Source of the DNA: Hirundichthys speculiger
Lineage: Eukaryota; Chordata; Actinopteri; Beloniformes; Exocoetidae
Assembly: GCA_018398805.1 (NCBI GenBank)
Contig: JAGFBZ010000702.1
Coordinates: 367,655-431,654 of the forward strand
Reading direction: 5' to 3'
Length of the DNA stretch: 64,000 nt
A program made the position numbers and the translations under genes. The notes below the pieces were generated by a model. It had not been told where the DNA came from and ran no database searches. It saw nothing but the letters and a program-made list of their open reading frames with translations. Numbering within the stretch: position 1 is the stretch's first letter; every line of letters begins with the position of its first letter. Shown here piece after piece: positions 63,061 through 64,000 of this stretch.

Positions 63061-64000
63061 TTAGAGTGTCTTGTTGAGAAAAGGAAAAAGAGAAAGAAAT
63101 GGATCTGGCAGCCCGTGTTTTATCAAGGTCACCTTTTTCTTTAACATGTCAGCGGTTACCAACATCCACAGAGAAGTTGCAGATCGCTCGCTGTTCATTC
63201 ACTCTGAGGTCAAAAAACTGAAAATGAGTGTAGCCTCCGTCATGGCTGGATCCAAGAGAGACCAAAAATATTCATCTGACCCTTGCAGCAACCTCAGTTT
63301 AGCATCTCATGATGGTTACTTTACATCAAATAAAACCAAAACAGAATCAACGAAAGCAGTAAAAACAAAAAAAGTCACACTTGATAATCATGCAACAAGA
63401 ACAGAAGCTAAAGAAAGTGCTACTTTTTTTTTTTTTATAACAGGCAAAGAGAGCAATCGGAATGTTTGTTAGTTAATGGCATATCCATAAAGACTTAAAT
63501 ATGAGAAGCCATGAAGCTAAAATAATTTAATGACATAAATATCTTGTATATCGACAACTGAGGTTGTCATGATGCATTCAAGGCCGGTTCTTAAAAATGG
63601 AACCTTGTGTTAAATGGAAATCTGCCACAGCAATACTGAATACAGCGATAAAGAAACATGCATCTCTGTTGTTTAACGGAATCCTGTTTTCAGTCTGAAA
63701 TATAAAGTGTCGTGTTCATCCCATCACTGACTGCATGCTATTTCAGAGTTCTATGATTACAGTAAGAAGCATGTTATAAACATTTGAAAATGCACTTAAA
63801 AACCTAATCGGAACTAAGAAGAAACCAAGAGAGAGAAAAAAAAATCAGTTTAATTCTAGTCTTTGGTTGTTTTGGTTCACGTCACTGTTAGCGAGCGAAC
63901 CTCATCACCCAAACTAACGCAATCAACACTGACAAAGTAGGAAAAATAAATAAACGAGAAGAGAAGTACCGCAGGCGTACCACATCCATCCGGATACAGC
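63061..64000. other. End of window, nothing firmly recognised
   Basis: If the exon at 62770-63052 is real this is its upstream intron. The plus strand is open at 63146-63433 with non-repetitive text (NIHREVADRSLFIHSEVKKL), but it lacks a recognisable domain and ends in a T run. Confidence 0.35.

Noticed and set aside
63071..63472. 133-codon plus-strand frame near the right edge
   Set aside because: The text is non-repetitive but has no recognisable domain, opposes the better-supported minus-strand exon and ends in a T homopolymer; kept only as an unassigned region.

Overview
This is a vertebrate nuclear genome window, almost certainly from a teleost fish. The evidence is a spliced gene with GT-AG introns, fish-type LINE, Tc1/mariner, hAT, piggyBac, RTE and DIRS relics, and a classical cadherin gene. 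There are no bacterial operons, ribosome binding sites or CRISPR arrays.

The one securely identified host gene is a complete E-cadherin gene (cdh1) on the minus strand. Its start codon is at 37811-37813 and its stop at 9150-9152. I assembled 18 coding exons by hand, all with GT/AG borders: signal peptide, histidine-rich prodomain, RRKR furin site, mature DWVIPP start with Trp2, five extracellular cadherin repeats with the HAV motif at mature residues 79-81, transmembrane helix, p120-catenin site and beta-catenin site. Two exons each lack one base in a homopolymer run: exon 17 (three G where four are needed, near 9569-9571) and exon 8 (four A where five are expected, near 24803-24806, unless an internal in-frame splice acceptor is used). 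With both bases counted the protein would be about 898 residues. Relative to the mammalian exon sizes I remember, the 3rd and 12th mammalian exons are each split here by an extra phase-0 intron.

Layout: 1-8.4 kb is repeats, including one copy of a segmental duplication (1441-5480) interrupted by an L1-type relic, and a hAT-like element carrying a MADF-like domain (7835-8394). 8.6-37.8 kb is cdh1. Its introns hold nested transposons: a piggyBac MITE, hAT elements, a second MADF element, an L2-like LINE with a hAT MITE inside, a LINE inside an older LINE, a Tc1 relic, and a Ty3/Gypsy relic with a hAT MITE inside. 38.1-39.85 kb, just upstream of cdh1, is an internally deleted DIRS-type retroelement. 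40.3-43.1 kb is the second copy of the duplication, in direct orientation, so cdh1 is flanked by direct repeats about 39 kb apart. 43.2-62.5 kb is repeat-dominated: two 366-bp MITE copies, a ~960-bp TTTAGA-like satellite, a near-palindromic element, a decayed Tc1 transposon, an RTE LINE split by a Tigger-like element, interstitial telomeric repeats with an inverted end, and hAT MITEs. At 62770-63052 (minus) there may be the terminal exon of a second gene that I cannot name.

No other host gene could be supported. Family assignments come from motifs and terminal structures read by eye; clade-level names for LINEs are tentative.
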